NCBI RefSeq assembly: GCF_000472705.1
Contig: NZ_KI421453.1
Coordinates: forward strand, 186,001-250,000
Length of the DNA: 64,000 bases
Direction: 5' to 3'
Source of the DNA: Mesorhizobium erdmanii USDA 3471
GTDB taxonomy: Bacteria; Pseudomonadota; Alphaproteobacteria; Rhizobiales; Rhizobiaceae
The notes below the pieces were generated by a model. The model was not told where the DNA came from. It saw only the letters and a list, made by a program, of their open reading frames with translations, and did no database searches. Position numbers and translations under genes: made by a program. This document shows positions 1 through 7,786 of this stretch, in pieces. The first letter of the stretch is position 1. Each line of letters opens with the position of its first letter.

Positions 1-870
1 GTCACCGACCAGGAACAGCCGGCCGAAACGCATCGGTTCAGCAACGAAGGAGCGCAGCGGCGCGATCGACTTTTCAAAGGATGGCCCGATGGTGACGCTT
101 GCCGCCGTCGGTTCCGGCAAACGGCGGCGCAACTCGTCCCAGAAGCGGTCGTCCGACCAGGCCTCCACGCGATCATCCTGCGGGCACTGGACATAGTAGC
201 GGCTGCGGTGCGTCGAGCGCATCGAGCACAGGGCAAAACCCCGCTCGTGATTGGCATAGACCAGCTCGTTATCGGCCGGCGGCACTTCGGCCAGCACGCC
301 GAGCCAGCCGAATGGATACTGCCGCTCGAACGTTTTCAGCGCACGCTCCGGTACCGATTTGCGGCTGACGCCGTGATAACCATCACAGCCGGCGATGAAG
401 TCACAGTCGATGCGATGGGAGACGCCGTCCTTGGCGTAGGTGACAAAAGGCGCGTCGCCATCGAAATCGTGCAGCGCGACATCAGACGCCTCGTAGACGG
501 TGACGAGCCCGGCCGCCTCGCGCTTGTCCATCAGATCATGCGTCACTTCGGTCTGGCCATAGACGGTGACATGCTTGCCGCCGGTCAGCGCGGAAAGGTC
601 GATGCGGTGCAGCCGCCCGTCGAAAGCGAGCGAGATGCCGGAATGCGGCAAGCCTTCCGCGTGCAGCCTTGCGGCAGCACCGGCCTCTTCCAGCAATTCG
701 ACGGTGCCCTGCTCCAGAACCCCTGCCCGCACGCGGCCAAGCACGTGCTCACCGCTCGAGCGTTCGAGTATGACCGTCTCTACGCCGATGCCGGCCAGCA
801 GTTGCCCGAGTAGCAGGCCGGACGGTCCGGACCCGACAATGACGATCTGGGTACGCATATTCTTGTGCAT
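1..870 (-). CDS. pobA: 4-hydroxybenzoate 3-monooxygenase (partial, C-terminus beyond window)
   Basis: This flavoprotein hydroxylates 4-hydroxybenzoate to protocatechuate with NADPH and O2, feeding the pca genes upstream in the same operon. Visible are the N-terminal FAD-binding motif GSGPSGLL after a short beta strand, the ERSSGEHVLGRVRAG segment typical of PobA, and the CDGYHGVSR second FAD/NADPH motif near residue 165. The reading frame is open to base 1, where it ends in LFLVGD, the start of the third FAD motif (GDAAH). About 290 of the usual 390 residues are present. I chose the ATG at 870 because GGAG lies 7 nt before it; an in-frame ATG at 858 is the alternative. It begins 43 bp after the pcaB stop, so it is probably the last gene of the pcaDCHGB transcript. 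Confidence 0.93.
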   Translation of the reverse strand, partial: MHKNMRTQIVIVGSGPSGLLLGQLLAGIGVETVILERSSGEHVLGRVRAGVLEQGTVELLEEAGAAARLHAEGLPHSGISLAFDGRLHRIDLSALTGGKHVTVYGQTEVTHDLMDKREAAGLVTVYEASDVALHDFDGDAPFVTYAKDGVSHRIDCDFIAGCDGYHGVSRKSVPERALKTFERQYPFGWLGVLAEVPPADNELVYANHERGFALCSMRSTHRSRYYVQCPQDDRVEAWSDDRFWDELRRRLPEPTAASVTIGPSFEKSIAPLRSFVAEPMRFGRLFLVGD

Positions 871-913
871 GTCGTTACTCCCAAAACCGCTGCGCACTTT
901 TGGGCGACATACA

Positions 914-1966
914 CTAGTGCCCGAGACTTTCGATCTGTGTGGTCACTTCGGCGGCGAGGCGCAACGACGCGGCGGTGGCGACAGCCATTTGCGGCAGCAG
1001 CAGCCATTCCAGCGTCCACGCCGCGCCGGAGCGCTCCTGCTCATGCACCAGCGCCTGATGCATGCCGGCAAGCTGCGTGGCGTTGACGCGGGCCAGCGCC
1101 ACCAGCGCCTCGGCCTTCACCGGGTTCTGCTTGTGCGGCATCGCCGATGAGCCGCCGCCGCCGGAGAGCGCAATGTCGGCACCGCCTTGCGCCATCAGCG
1201 CGATGTCCTGGCCGAACTTGCCGAGACTGCCGGTCAGCAGCGACAGCCAGCCGGCGAAATCGACGAGCGCATCGCGCTGGCTATGCCATTGCGGCGCATC
1301 GGCAAGGCCGAGTTTCGCGGCAAGCTCGGCGCGTACCGCCGGCCCCTTGTCGCCAAGCTTTTCCAGCGTGCCGGCGGCACCGCCGAACTGCACCACCAGC
1401 AGGCGCCTCACCTGCTCCGACAGTCTTTGCTGATGCCGTTGCAGCGGTGCCCGCCATGCCGTCACGCGATCCGCCACCCGGACTGGAATTGCCGGCTGCA
1501 TGCGCGTCATGCCGGTCAGCGCCCTGTCCCCAAAGCGGTCCTCCAGCGAGGCGAGCCGTATGATGGTCTCGGTCAACAGCAGGCCGAGGTGCTCGACGAC
1601 GAATTTCAGCCGAAGCATCAAGCCCGTGTCGATGACGTCCTGGCTGGTGGCGCCGAAATGCACGTGCTGGCCATGCGGTTCGCCGACCGCCACCCTGATC
1701 TGGCGCACCAGCTCCGGTACCATGACGCCGTCTTTGGCGACGCCTGCCCGCAGCAAAGCGGTATCCGGCCAGAACGAAGCCAACACCGCTACTATCGCTG
1801 CCTTCGCGTCTGTCGTGACAAGGCCGTTCTCGGCCTCGGCTTCCGCCAGCGCCCGTTCGAACGCAAGCGCCGCCTCGATTTCGGCCTCGACGGAAAAATG
1901 CCTCGATGCTTCCTCGTCACCAAGGAGAGCGGACAGCAGCGGATGGTCGAAGGGCGATACGGTCAT
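914..1966 (-). CDS. pcaB: 3-carboxy-cis,cis-muconate cycloisomerase
   Basis: This is a cytoplasmic fumarase/aspartase-superfamily enzyme that lactonises 3-carboxy-cis,cis-muconate, the product of PcaHG. The superfamily signature GGSSAMPHKQNP is present near residue 275, as are the upstream FGATSQDVIDTG substrate loop and the GMTRMQPAIPV segment. At 350 residues it matches the short rhizobial PcaB form rather than the roughly 450-residue pseudomonad form. It starts 19 bp after the pcaG stop within the leftward pca operon. Identification rests on the motifs plus operon context and is secure. Confidence 0.95.
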   Translation of the reverse strand: MTVSPFDHPLLSALLGDEEASRHFSVEAEIEAALAFERALAEAEAENGLVTTDAKAAIVAVLASFWPDTALLRAGVAKDGVMVPELVRQIRVAVGEPHGQHVHFGATSQDVIDTGLMLRLKFVVEHLGLLLTETIIRLASLEDRFGDRALTGMTRMQPAIPVRVADRVTAWRAPLQRHQQRLSEQVRRLLVVQFGGAAGTLEKLGDKGPAVRAELAAKLGLADAPQWHSQRDALVDFAGWLSLLTGSLGKFGQDIALMAQGGADIALSGGGGSSAMPHKQNPVKAEALVALARVNATQLAGMHQALVHEQERSGAAWTLEWLLLPQMAVATAASLRLAAEVTTQIESLGH

Positions 1967-1985
1967 GGCTCGGATCTCCTGCGCA

Positions 1986-2600
1986 TCAGCTGTCGAAGAA
2001 GACCGTTTCCTTCTCCCCCTGGAGATGGACGTCGAAGACGTAGGTGTCGCCCTGGCGCTCGGCGATCAGCGTCGGCACGCGGACGCGATGTTCGATGCGC
2101 GCCAGGATCGGATCCCCGGCATTGGCCTTTTCCTCGTCCGAGAAATAGAGCCGTGTGTGCAGGCCGAGATTGATGCCGCGCGCGACGATCCACAGCGTGA
2201 TATGCGGTGCCATCAGGCTGCCATCCCTGAACGGGACGCGGCCCGGCTTGATCGTCTCGAAGGTACAGAGGCCGGTGTCCATGTCGGTCGGACAGCGGCC
2301 CCAGCCCTGAAAATTCGGGTCGGCCGCACCGCGCATCTCCACCGGCGAATTGTAGAGCCCGTCCGCATCCGCCTGCCAGATCTCGACCAGCGCGTCCCTG
2401 AGCGGCGTGCCGGTGCCGTCGAGCACGCGGATCTTGAGACCGATGCGCTCGCCCTTGGTCTTGTCGTTGACCATGGTCGCGCCGAGGTCACTCGCATAGA
2501 CGCCGCCAATGCCGCAAAAATTCGGCGTCAGCCCGATATGGACGTAAGGGCCGGCGGTCTGCGAAGGGCTCTCCTTCAGCCGGTCGAGCGACTGGGCCAT
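1986..2600 (-). CDS. pcaG: protocatechuate 3,4-dioxygenase, alpha subunit
   Basis: This is the alpha subunit of the intradiol dioxygenase that cleaves protocatechuate between its hydroxyls. The 204-residue protein starts MAQSLDRLKESPSQTAGPYV, where the SQTAGPYVHIG segment is the family N-terminus, and carries the WQADADGLYNSP and GRVPFRDG strands of the intradiol beta-sandwich. As expected for an alpha subunit it lacks the full Tyr/Tyr/His/His iron set held by PcaH. A longer open frame runs upstream, but the ATG at 2600 overlaps the pcaH stop as TGATG and gives the family length. That overlap implies coupled translation and 1:1 synthesis with PcaH. Confidence 0.95.
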   Translation of the reverse strand: MAQSLDRLKESPSQTAGPYVHIGLTPNFCGIGGVYASDLGATMVNDKTKGERIGLKIRVLDGTGTPLRDALVEIWQADADGLYNSPVEMRGAADPNFQGWGRCPTDMDTGLCTFETIKPGRVPFRDGSLMAPHITLWIVARGINLGLHTRLYFSDEEKANAGDPILARIEHRVRVPTLIAERQGDTYVFDVHLQGEKETVFFDS

Positions 2601-3355
2601 CAATTGCCCTCCAGCCGGTTTTCGAACAGCGACGAGCGGCGGCCGCGCAGCACGATGTCGAACTTGTAGGCGAGCGCATCCATCGGGATCGTCGCCTGCG
2701 TGTCGAGGCTGGCTGTCAGCGCCTCGATGGCCGCCTTGTCGGCGATGCCGCGCACGATGGGGCATTTCCAGATCAGCGGGTCACCTTCGAAATACATCTG
2801 CGTGATCAGGCGCTGGGCAAAGCCATGACCGAAGACCGAGAAATGGATGTGCGCCGGGCGCCAGTCGTTCGGCCCGTTCGGCCAGGGATAGGGGCCGGGT
2901 TTGACGGTGCGGAAGGCATAACCGCCGTCCTGGCCGGTAATGGTGCGTCCGCAGCCGCCGAAATTCGGATCGAGCGGTGCGAGATAACCGTCCTTCTTGT
3001 GGCGGTAACGGCCGCCGGCATTGGCCTGCCAGAATTCAATGAGCACGCCTGGAACGCCAACGCCGCGCTCGTCGAGCACCCGCCCATGGACGATGATGCG
3101 CTCGCCAATGGCGCTCTCGCCCGGCTTGGCGAAATTGTAGATCAGGTCGGCGTCGAGCTCACCCAGCATGGCGTGGCCGAAGACCGGTCCGGCTATTTCC
3201 GACAGCGTGTTATCGAAGGACAAAAGCGCCTTCTGCGGCGAGCGCAGCACCGAACTCTTGTAGCCCGGCGTCAGCGCCGGCGGATGCCATGACCGGTCGC
3301 GCTGGAAGAAAGCGCCGGTCTCGGGCCTCCGGTTCGATCCGGACTCAGCTGGCAT
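2600..3355 (-). CDS. pcaH: protocatechuate 3,4-dioxygenase, beta subunit
   Basis: This is the catalytic beta subunit carrying the non-haem Fe(III). Intradiol signature elements are visible: GVLIEFWQANAGGRYRHKKD with the first tyrosine ligand, PYPWPNGPNDWRPAHIHFS with a tyrosine and the H-x-H iron ligands, and the N-terminal RDRSWHPPALTPGYKSSVLRS arm. The length of 251 residues is typical. The start overlaps the pcaC stop by 11 bases (ATG at 3355, stop 3345-3347). Together with PcaG it makes 3-carboxy-cis,cis-muconate for PcaB. Confidence 0.95.
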   Translation of the reverse strand: MPAESGSNRRPETGAFFQRDRSWHPPALTPGYKSSVLRSPQKALLSFDNTLSEIAGPVFGHAMLGELDADLIYNFAKPGESAIGERIIVHGRVLDERGVGVPGVLIEFWQANAGGRYRHKKDGYLAPLDPNFGGCGRTITGQDGGYAFRTVKPGPYPWPNGPNDWRPAHIHFSVFGHGFAQRLITQMYFEGDPLIWKCPIVRGIADKAAIEALTASLDTQATIPMDALAYKFDIVLRGRRSSLFENRLEGN

Positions 3356-3752
3356 CGTCGGCTCCGTCCATTTCCGAAAACACGTCCTTGGCTATCCTGA
3401 AGGCACGGTTGGCGGCCGGCACGCCGGCATAGATGGCGACATGCAGGAACGCCTCGCAGATATCTTCGCGCGTGGCACCGGTGTTGGCGGTGGCGCGCAC
3501 ATGCAGGGCGACCTCCTCATCATGGCCGAGCGCCGCCAGCAGCGCCAGCGTGACGATCGAGCGCTCGCGCTTGCTGAAACCCGGCCGTGCCCACACCGTC
3601 CCCCAGGCAGCCTCGGTGATCAACTCCTGGAAAGGCTGGTCGAAATCGGTGGCGGCAATTTCGGCCCGATCGACATGCCGATCGCCGAGCACGGCGCGCC
3701 GCACCGCGAGACCCGTGCGATATCTGGCTGCGTTGCCGGGGACTTCATCCAT
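3345..3752 (-). CDS. pcaC: 4-carboxymuconolactone decarboxylase
   Basis: This enzyme decarboxylates gamma-carboxymuconolactone to beta-ketoadipate enol-lactone, the substrate of PcaD. It is a small all-helical AhpD/CMD-family protein of 135 residues with the HDEEVALHVRATANTGATREDICEAFLHVAIYAGVPAAN core. The frame is open further upstream, to 3785, but the ATG at 3752 gives the family length and has GGAG about 11 nt upstream. It overlaps the pcaD stop (3745-3747) by eight bases, so translation of pcaD and pcaC is probably coupled. pcaD and pcaC are separate here; they are fused (pcaL) in some actinobacteria. Confidence 0.93.
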   Translation of the reverse strand: MDEVPGNAARYRTGLAVRRAVLGDRHVDRAEIAATDFDQPFQELITEAAWGTVWARPGFSKRERSIVTLALLAALGHDEEVALHVRATANTGATREDICEAFLHVAIYAGVPAANRAFRIAKDVFSEMDGADDAS

Positions 3753-4554
3753 GGTTGTCTGCTCCAGAGGCAAGCGATGCGACAAAATCGCGGATCAAAG
3801 CGACCAGCGCTTGGGGTTGTTCAACGCAAGGAATGTGCCCGGCGTCGCGGATGATCTCGAAACGCGATCCGGGGATCAGGTCGGCCAGCGAGCGGACGAG
3901 ATCGGGAGGTGTCGAGCCATCCTGGTCGCCGGCAACGCAGAGCGTTGGCACGGCGACGCGGCGTGCTGCATCAGTGAAATCCGCGTCGCGAACCGCCGCG
4001 CAGGTGCCGACGTAGCCGGCGACCGCCTGGCGGGTCATCATGTTCCAATAGCCGTCAAGCTCGGCCATCCGCGCAGTATGGAAGGTCGGAGTGAACCACA
4101 CCTTGAGCACGCCGTCGGCAATCGCCTGGATGCCGCTGCGTTCGACCGTCGCGATGCGCGTGTTCCAGCTCTCGTTGGTACCGATCTTGTGGGCCGTGTC
4201 GCACAGGATCATGGCCGCGACGCTCTCCGGCCGCCTGGCATAGAGGCCTTGCGCGATCATGCCGCCGACCGACAGGCCGCACAGCACGACATCCTCGAAC
4301 CCGAAATGATCGATCAGCCCCGCGAGATCGTCGACATGATCGTCGATCGACCTGATGTCGCCGATGTCGGATAGCCCATGGCCGCGCTTGTCATAGACCA
4401 GCAAGGGCATTTCGCCATCAAGCGCCGCAACAATATCGTCCCAGATCCGAAAGTCGGTGCCCAGCGAATTGATGAGTATGATCGGGCGCGCCTTGCCGGT
4501 CGCCTTGATCCGGCGATGGTGCAGCGTGATGCCGCCGATTGTGACGAATGGCAC
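3745..4554 (-). CDS. pcaD: 3-oxoadipate enol-lactonase
   Basis: This alpha/beta-hydrolase opens beta-ketoadipate enol-lactone to beta-ketoadipate. The nucleophile elbow is GLSVGGM (Ser about residue 95), with the acid in AGDQDGSTPP and the catalytic His in IRDAGHIPCVEQP near the end; the oxyanion segment NSLGTDFRIWD is also present. I chose the GTG at 4554 (VPFVTIGG) because CCTCC, an ideal Shine-Dalgarno on the leftward transcript, sits 9 nt upstream, and because the extra upstream codons of the open frame do not look like the family. That gives 269 residues. It is the first gene of the operon, directly downstream of the PcaQ-box promoter. Confidence 0.93.
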   Translation of the reverse strand: MPFVTIGGITLHHRRIKATGKARPIILINSLGTDFRIWDDIVAALDGEMPLLVYDKRGHGLSDIGDIRSIDDHVDDLAGLIDHFGFEDVVLCGLSVGGMIAQGLYARRPESVAAMILCDTAHKIGTNESWNTRIATVERSGIQAIADGVLKVWFTPTFHTARMAELDGYWNMMTRQAVAGYVGTCAAVRDADFTDAARRVAVPTLCVAGDQDGSTPPDLVRSLADLIPGSRFEIIRDAGHIPCVEQPQALVALIRDFVASLASGADNHG

Positions 4555-4590
4555 GATTTCGATCCTCCATCTCCACATTGCACAAGGCAT

Positions 4591-4640
4591 TTGGTTCGGT
4601 AAAATGATATTTTTCGCCGTTCCATTAACTCAGGGGTTAT
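4591..4640 (-). promoter_or_regulatory. PcaQ-box promoter of the pcaDCHGB(-pobA) operon
   Basis: Read leftward, bases 4640-4625 are ATAACC-CCTG-AGTTAA, one mismatch from the published Sinorhizobium PcaQ consensus ATAACC-N4-GGTTAA. The following 34 bases carry a TATCAT that could serve as a -10 element and a TTTTACCGAACCAA stretch. The whole 50-bp block matches 5608-5657 at 42 of 50 positions, including a 24-base identical run. It lies between divergent pcaD and pcaQ, 6 bp from the pcaQ ATG, so PcaQ bound here may also repress its own gene. Confidence 0.85.
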
Positions 4641-4646
4641 CAACCT

Positions 4647-5564
4647 ATGGCCGAGAGCCGCATTCGGTTCCGTCACCTGCAGGCCTTCCTGGAGGTCGCG
4701 CGGCAAGGCAGCGTGGTGCGCGCCGCCGACTTCCTGCATGTCAGCGCGCCGGCGGTGACCAAGACGTTGCGCGAGTTGGAAGAGGCGCTCGGCGTCGCGA
4801 TTGTCGAGCGTGACGGGCGCGGCATCCGCGTCACGAGGCTTGGCGAGATCTTCCTTAGCCATGCCGGCTCGGCGATCACGGCGTTGAAGCGCGGCGTCGA
4901 TTCCGTGCGCCAGGACGGCGCCATCAACCGCCACCCGATCCGCATTGGCGCGCTGCCGACGGTGTCGGCGAAGGTCATGCCGCGGGCCATGAGCCTGTTC
5001 CTCGGGGAAAATACCGGGGCCGCGATCAAGATCGTCACCGGCGAGAACGCCGTGCTGCTCGAACAATTGCGCACTGGCGCGCTCGATCTCGTCGTCGGAC
5101 GGTTGGCCGCGCCCGAAAACATGACCGGCTTCTTCTTCGAGCATCTCTACTCCGAACAGGTGCTGTTCGTGGTGCGGGCCGGACATCCGCTGCTGGAACC
5201 GGGCGCGGACATCTTCGCTAGGCTCGACGAATTCCCGGTGTTGATGCCGACCCGGGAATCGGTCATCCGCCCCTTTGTCGATCGCCTGTTCATCACCAAC
5301 GGCATGACCGCGCCGACTACCGAGATCGAAACCGTCTCGGACTCTTTCGGCCGCTCCTTCATGCGGCAGAGCAATGCGGTGTGGATCATTTCGGCCGGCG
5401 TGGTCGCCAACGAGATCGCCAACGGCGCCTTCGTCGCCTTGCCGGTCGACACCGAGGAAACGAAGGGGCCGGTCGGCCTGACGATGCGCACCGACACAGC
5501 GCCCTCGCCGGCCTTCACCATCCTGCTGCAGACCATTCGCGAGGCGGCCAGATCGGGGAGCTGA
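4647..5564 (+). CDS. pcaQ: LysR-type activator of protocatechuate catabolism
   Basis: This is a 305-residue LysR regulator with an N-terminal winged helix-turn-helix (residues about 6-65: FRHLQAFLEVARQGSVVRAA, then SAPAVTKTLRELEEALGVAI) and a periplasmic-binding-like effector domain. The family knowledge is that PcaQ activates pcaDCHGB in rhizobia and Agrobacterium in response to beta-carboxymuconate or beta-ketoadipate-pathway intermediates. Its position, divergent from pcaD with a PcaQ box in between, and its overall sequence support the assignment over other LysR members. A second copy of the same operator just 3' of this gene indicates that it also controls the downstream transporter. Confidence 0.93.
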   Translation: MAESRIRFRHLQAFLEVARQGSVVRAADFLHVSAPAVTKTLRELEEALGVAIVERDGRGIRVTRLGEIFLSHAGSAITALKRGVDSVRQDGAINRHPIRIGALPTVSAKVMPRAMSLFLGENTGAAIKIVTGENAVLLEQLRTGALDLVVGRLAAPENMTGFFFEHLYSEQVLFVVRAGHPLLEPGADIFARLDEFPVLMPTRESVIRPFVDRLFITNGMTAPTTEIETVSDSFGRSFMRQSNAVWIISAGVVANEIANGAFVALPVDTEETKGPVGLTMRTDTAPSPAFTILLQTIREAARSGS

Positions 5565-5607
5565 GGCATCGACTGGTCAGACTAGCTCCGTCCTCCTCAT
5601 AGATCCA

Positions 5608-5657
5608 CTAACTCCAGGGTTAATGAAACACCGCAAAATATCATTTTACCGAACCAA
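5608..5657 (+). promoter_or_regulatory. second PcaQ-box promoter, upstream of the ABC transporter operon
   Basis: Bases 5608-5623 read CTAACT-CCAG-GGTTAA, a PcaQ-box match in its downstream half. The next 34 bases are nearly identical to the pcaD promoter, including TATCAT and TTTTACCGAACCAA. The block points rightward at the solute-binding-protein gene starting 5705. Such extended identity outside the 16-bp box suggests a shared core promoter as well as a shared operator. Confidence 0.85.
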
Positions 5658-5704
5658 AACGCTGGTGCACTGTGCCGATGGAGGAGCCACAGAGGGAGGA
5701 ACGC

Positions 5705-7021
5705 ATGACCTATTCCATCGGTAGAAAATCCAGTGTTGGCGGCATTTCGCGGCGCCAGTTTATCGCCACTTCGATGGCCGGAGGCGCGGCACTCGCGCTC
5801 GGCGGCGGCAGGGCGTTCGCCCAGGCAGCCGGCACGCTCAAGGTCGGCTTTGTCAGTCCGCGCACCGGGCCGCTGGCCGGCTTCGGCCAGACCGACGGCT
5901 ATGTGCTCGACCTCGCCCGCAAGGCGCTGGGCGGTGGCCTCGACATCGGCGGCAAGAAATACAGTGTCGAAATCCTCGACCAGGATACGCAATCGGATCC
6001 TTCCCGCGCCGGCCAGCTGGCCAAGGACCTGATCAACAACCAGGCGATCGACCTGATGCTGGCGGTGTCGACGCCCGAGGTGATCAATCCGGTGGCCGAC
6101 GCCTGCGAAGCCGCCGGCGTGCCGTGCCTTTCGACGGTCATGCCATGGGAAGCCTGGTATTTCGGCCGTGGCGCCAAGCCCGGCGCGCCCTCGCCGTTCA
6201 AATGGACCTATCACTTCGGCTTCGGCGTCGGCGAGTTCTTCAAGACCTACATCTCGCAATGGAACCTGATCGAGACCAACAAGAAGGTCGGCGTCATGTA
6301 TCCCAACGACGCCGACGGCAACGCCATCCGCGCCAATCTGGCGCCGCTTCTGGCCAAGCAAGGTTTTACGATTGTCGATCCGGGTGCCTACGAGACCGGC
6401 ACCACCGACTATTCCTCGCAGATCGCGCTGTTCAAGCAGGAAGGCGTCGAGATCTTCAACTCCTTCCCGATCCCGCCGGATTTCGCGGCGTTCTGGCGCC
6501 AGGCGGCGCAGCAAGGGCTGATCAAGCAGATCAAGATCTGCCAGGTGGCCAAGACCGGGCTGTTCCCGTCCGATATAGAAGCGCTCGGCGACCTCGGCGT
6601 GAAGATTTCGAGCGCCGCCTACTGGCACAAGGCCTTCCCCTATAAATCGCCATTGACCGGCGTTTCGGGTGCCGAGCTGGCCGACGGCTATGAGGCGGCG
6701 AGCGGCAAGCAGTGGACGCAGCAACTCGGCGCCTCGATGTCGCTGCTCGACGCCGGTTTCGAAGCGCTGAAGGCCAGCACCGACGCCAAGGACAAGGCAG
6801 CCGTGGCCAAGGCTTTGAGCACGCTGAAGACCGAGACGATGATCGGCAAAGTCGACTTCACCAGTGGCCCGGTCGCCAATGTATCGCCCGGCCCGATCAT
6901 CGGCACACAGTGGGTCGCCGCCAAGGAAGGTTCGAAATTCCAGCTCGACTATGTCGTGACCGAGAACGCCACCGACCCGAAGGTGCCTGTCGAAGCCAAG
7001 CTTCTGCCCTACAACGGCTGA
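5705..7021 (+). CDS. ABC transporter solute-binding protein, probable protocatechuate/aromatic acid uptake (PcaM-like)
   Basis: This periplasmic type I binding protein of the branched-chain amino acid (LivJ) class has 438 residues. The N-terminus carries a twin-arginine signal (SRRQFIATSMAGGAALALGG, then AFAQA cleavage region), so export by Tat is likely. The mature part starts LKVGFVSPRTGPLAGFGQTD, a typical Peripla_BP_6 opening. I chose the ATG at 5705, preceded by GGGAGGA, over an in-frame ATG at 5672. The gene is first in a five-gene transporter operon behind a PcaQ-box promoter. In Sinorhizobium meliloti a PcaQ-controlled ABC system (pcaMNVWX) imports protocatechuate, and this operon has the same composition; the substrate here is inferred from that. 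Confidence 0.85.
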   Translation: MTYSIGRKSSVGGISRRQFIATSMAGGAALALGGGRAFAQAAGTLKVGFVSPRTGPLAGFGQTDGYVLDLARKALGGGLDIGGKKYSVEILDQDTQSDPSRAGQLAKDLINNQAIDLMLAVSTPEVINPVADACEAAGVPCLSTVMPWEAWYFGRGAKPGAPSPFKWTYHFGFGVGEFFKTYISQWNLIETNKKVGVMYPNDADGNAIRANLAPLLAKQGFTIVDPGAYETGTTDYSSQIALFKQEGVEIFNSFPIPPDFAAFWRQAAQQGLIKQIKICQVAKTGLFPSDIEALGDLGVKISSAAYWHKAFPYKSPLTGVSGAELADGYEAASGKQWTQQLGASMSLLDAGFEALKASTDAKDKAAVAKALSTLKTETMIGKVDFTSGPVANVSPGPIIGTQWVAAKEGSKFQLDYVVTENATDPKVPVEAKLLPYNG

Positions 7022-7045
7022 CGGACCGCTGACGAGGACCGCCTG

Positions 7046-7786
7046 GTGACCGATCCGCAACAACAGGCTGTTCTCGCCGCCACCGGCATCCACAAGCGCT
7101 TCGGCGCGCTGGTGGTGCTGGATGCCGTCGACTTCACCATGGGCGCGGACGAGGCGGTCGGCATTGTCGGCCCGAACGGCGCCGGGAAGACGACGCTGCT
7201 CAGCGTGCTTTCGGGCGCCTTTCCGCCGAGTGCGGGCACGGTCCGTTTCAAGGGCGGCGACGTGACGGCGTTCCCGGCAACGCAGCGCTGCCGGCTAGGC
7301 CTGGTGCGCACGCATCAGGTGCCCAAACCCTTCAGCGGCATGACCACTTTCGAGAATGTCTTCGTCGCCGCCTCGCATGGCGCCGGCCTTGGCCGCGACG
7401 AAGCCTATGAGGAGGCGCTCGGCTCGCTGAAGCTGTGCGGCATGCTGGGTGTCGCCAACCGGCGCGCCGAGACACTCGGCCTGCTCGACCGCAAGCGGCT
7501 GGAGCTGGCGCGCGCGCTGGCCGCCAGGCCGACACTGCTTCTGCTCGACGAAATCGGCGGCGGCTTGACCGATGGCGAAGCCGGTGAACTTGTCGACACG
7601 ATCAAGGAGTTGCGCCGGCGCAAGATCGGCATCGTCTGGATCGAGCATATCGTCCACATCCTGCTGCAGGTGGCCGAGCGACTGATCTGCATGGATGCGG
7701 GAAAGATCATCGCCGACGGCGAGCCGCAAGCCGTCATGGCCGATCCGGAGGTCGTCCGCGCCTATCTCGGCGGAGGCCCGAAATGA
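7046..7786 (+). CDS. ABC transporter ATPase, LivG type
   Basis: This is a cytoplasmic ATPase of 246 residues for the aromatic-acid transporter. Walker A is GPNGAGKTT near residue 41 and Walker B is LLLLDEIGGGLTDGE. The ABC signature is unusual: where LSGGQ is expected the sequence reads LGLLDRKRLELARA. This variant is shared by some proteobacterial LivG homologues as I recall, so it may be functional. It begins with GTG at 7046, 24 bp after the binding-protein gene, and overlaps the next ATPase by ATGA. Confidence 0.88.
   Translation: MTDPQQQAVLAATGIHKRFGALVVLDAVDFTMGADEAVGIVGPNGAGKTTLLSVLSGAFPPSAGTVRFKGGDVTAFPATQRCRLGLVRTHQVPKPFSGMTTFENVFVAASHGAGLGRDEAYEEALGSLKLCGMLGVANRRAETLGLLDRKRLELARALAARPTLLLLDEIGGGLTDGEAGELVDTIKELRRRKIGIVWIEHIVHILLQVAERLICMDAGKIIADGEPQAVMADPEVVRAYLGGGPK

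Noticed and set aside
3345..3785. Possible frameshift or fusion between pcaD and pcaC
   Set aside because: The longer pcaC frame overlaps pcaD, but an ATG at 3752 gives the normal PcaC length and only an 8-base overlap; both proteins are complete.
5597..7093. A 498-codon open frame on the minus strand opposite the first binding-protein gene
   Set aside because: It is antisense to a gene with a clear signal peptide, family motifs and Shine-Dalgarno. Its translation is low-complexity Arg/Gly/Asp-rich sequence typical of GC-rich shadow frames.
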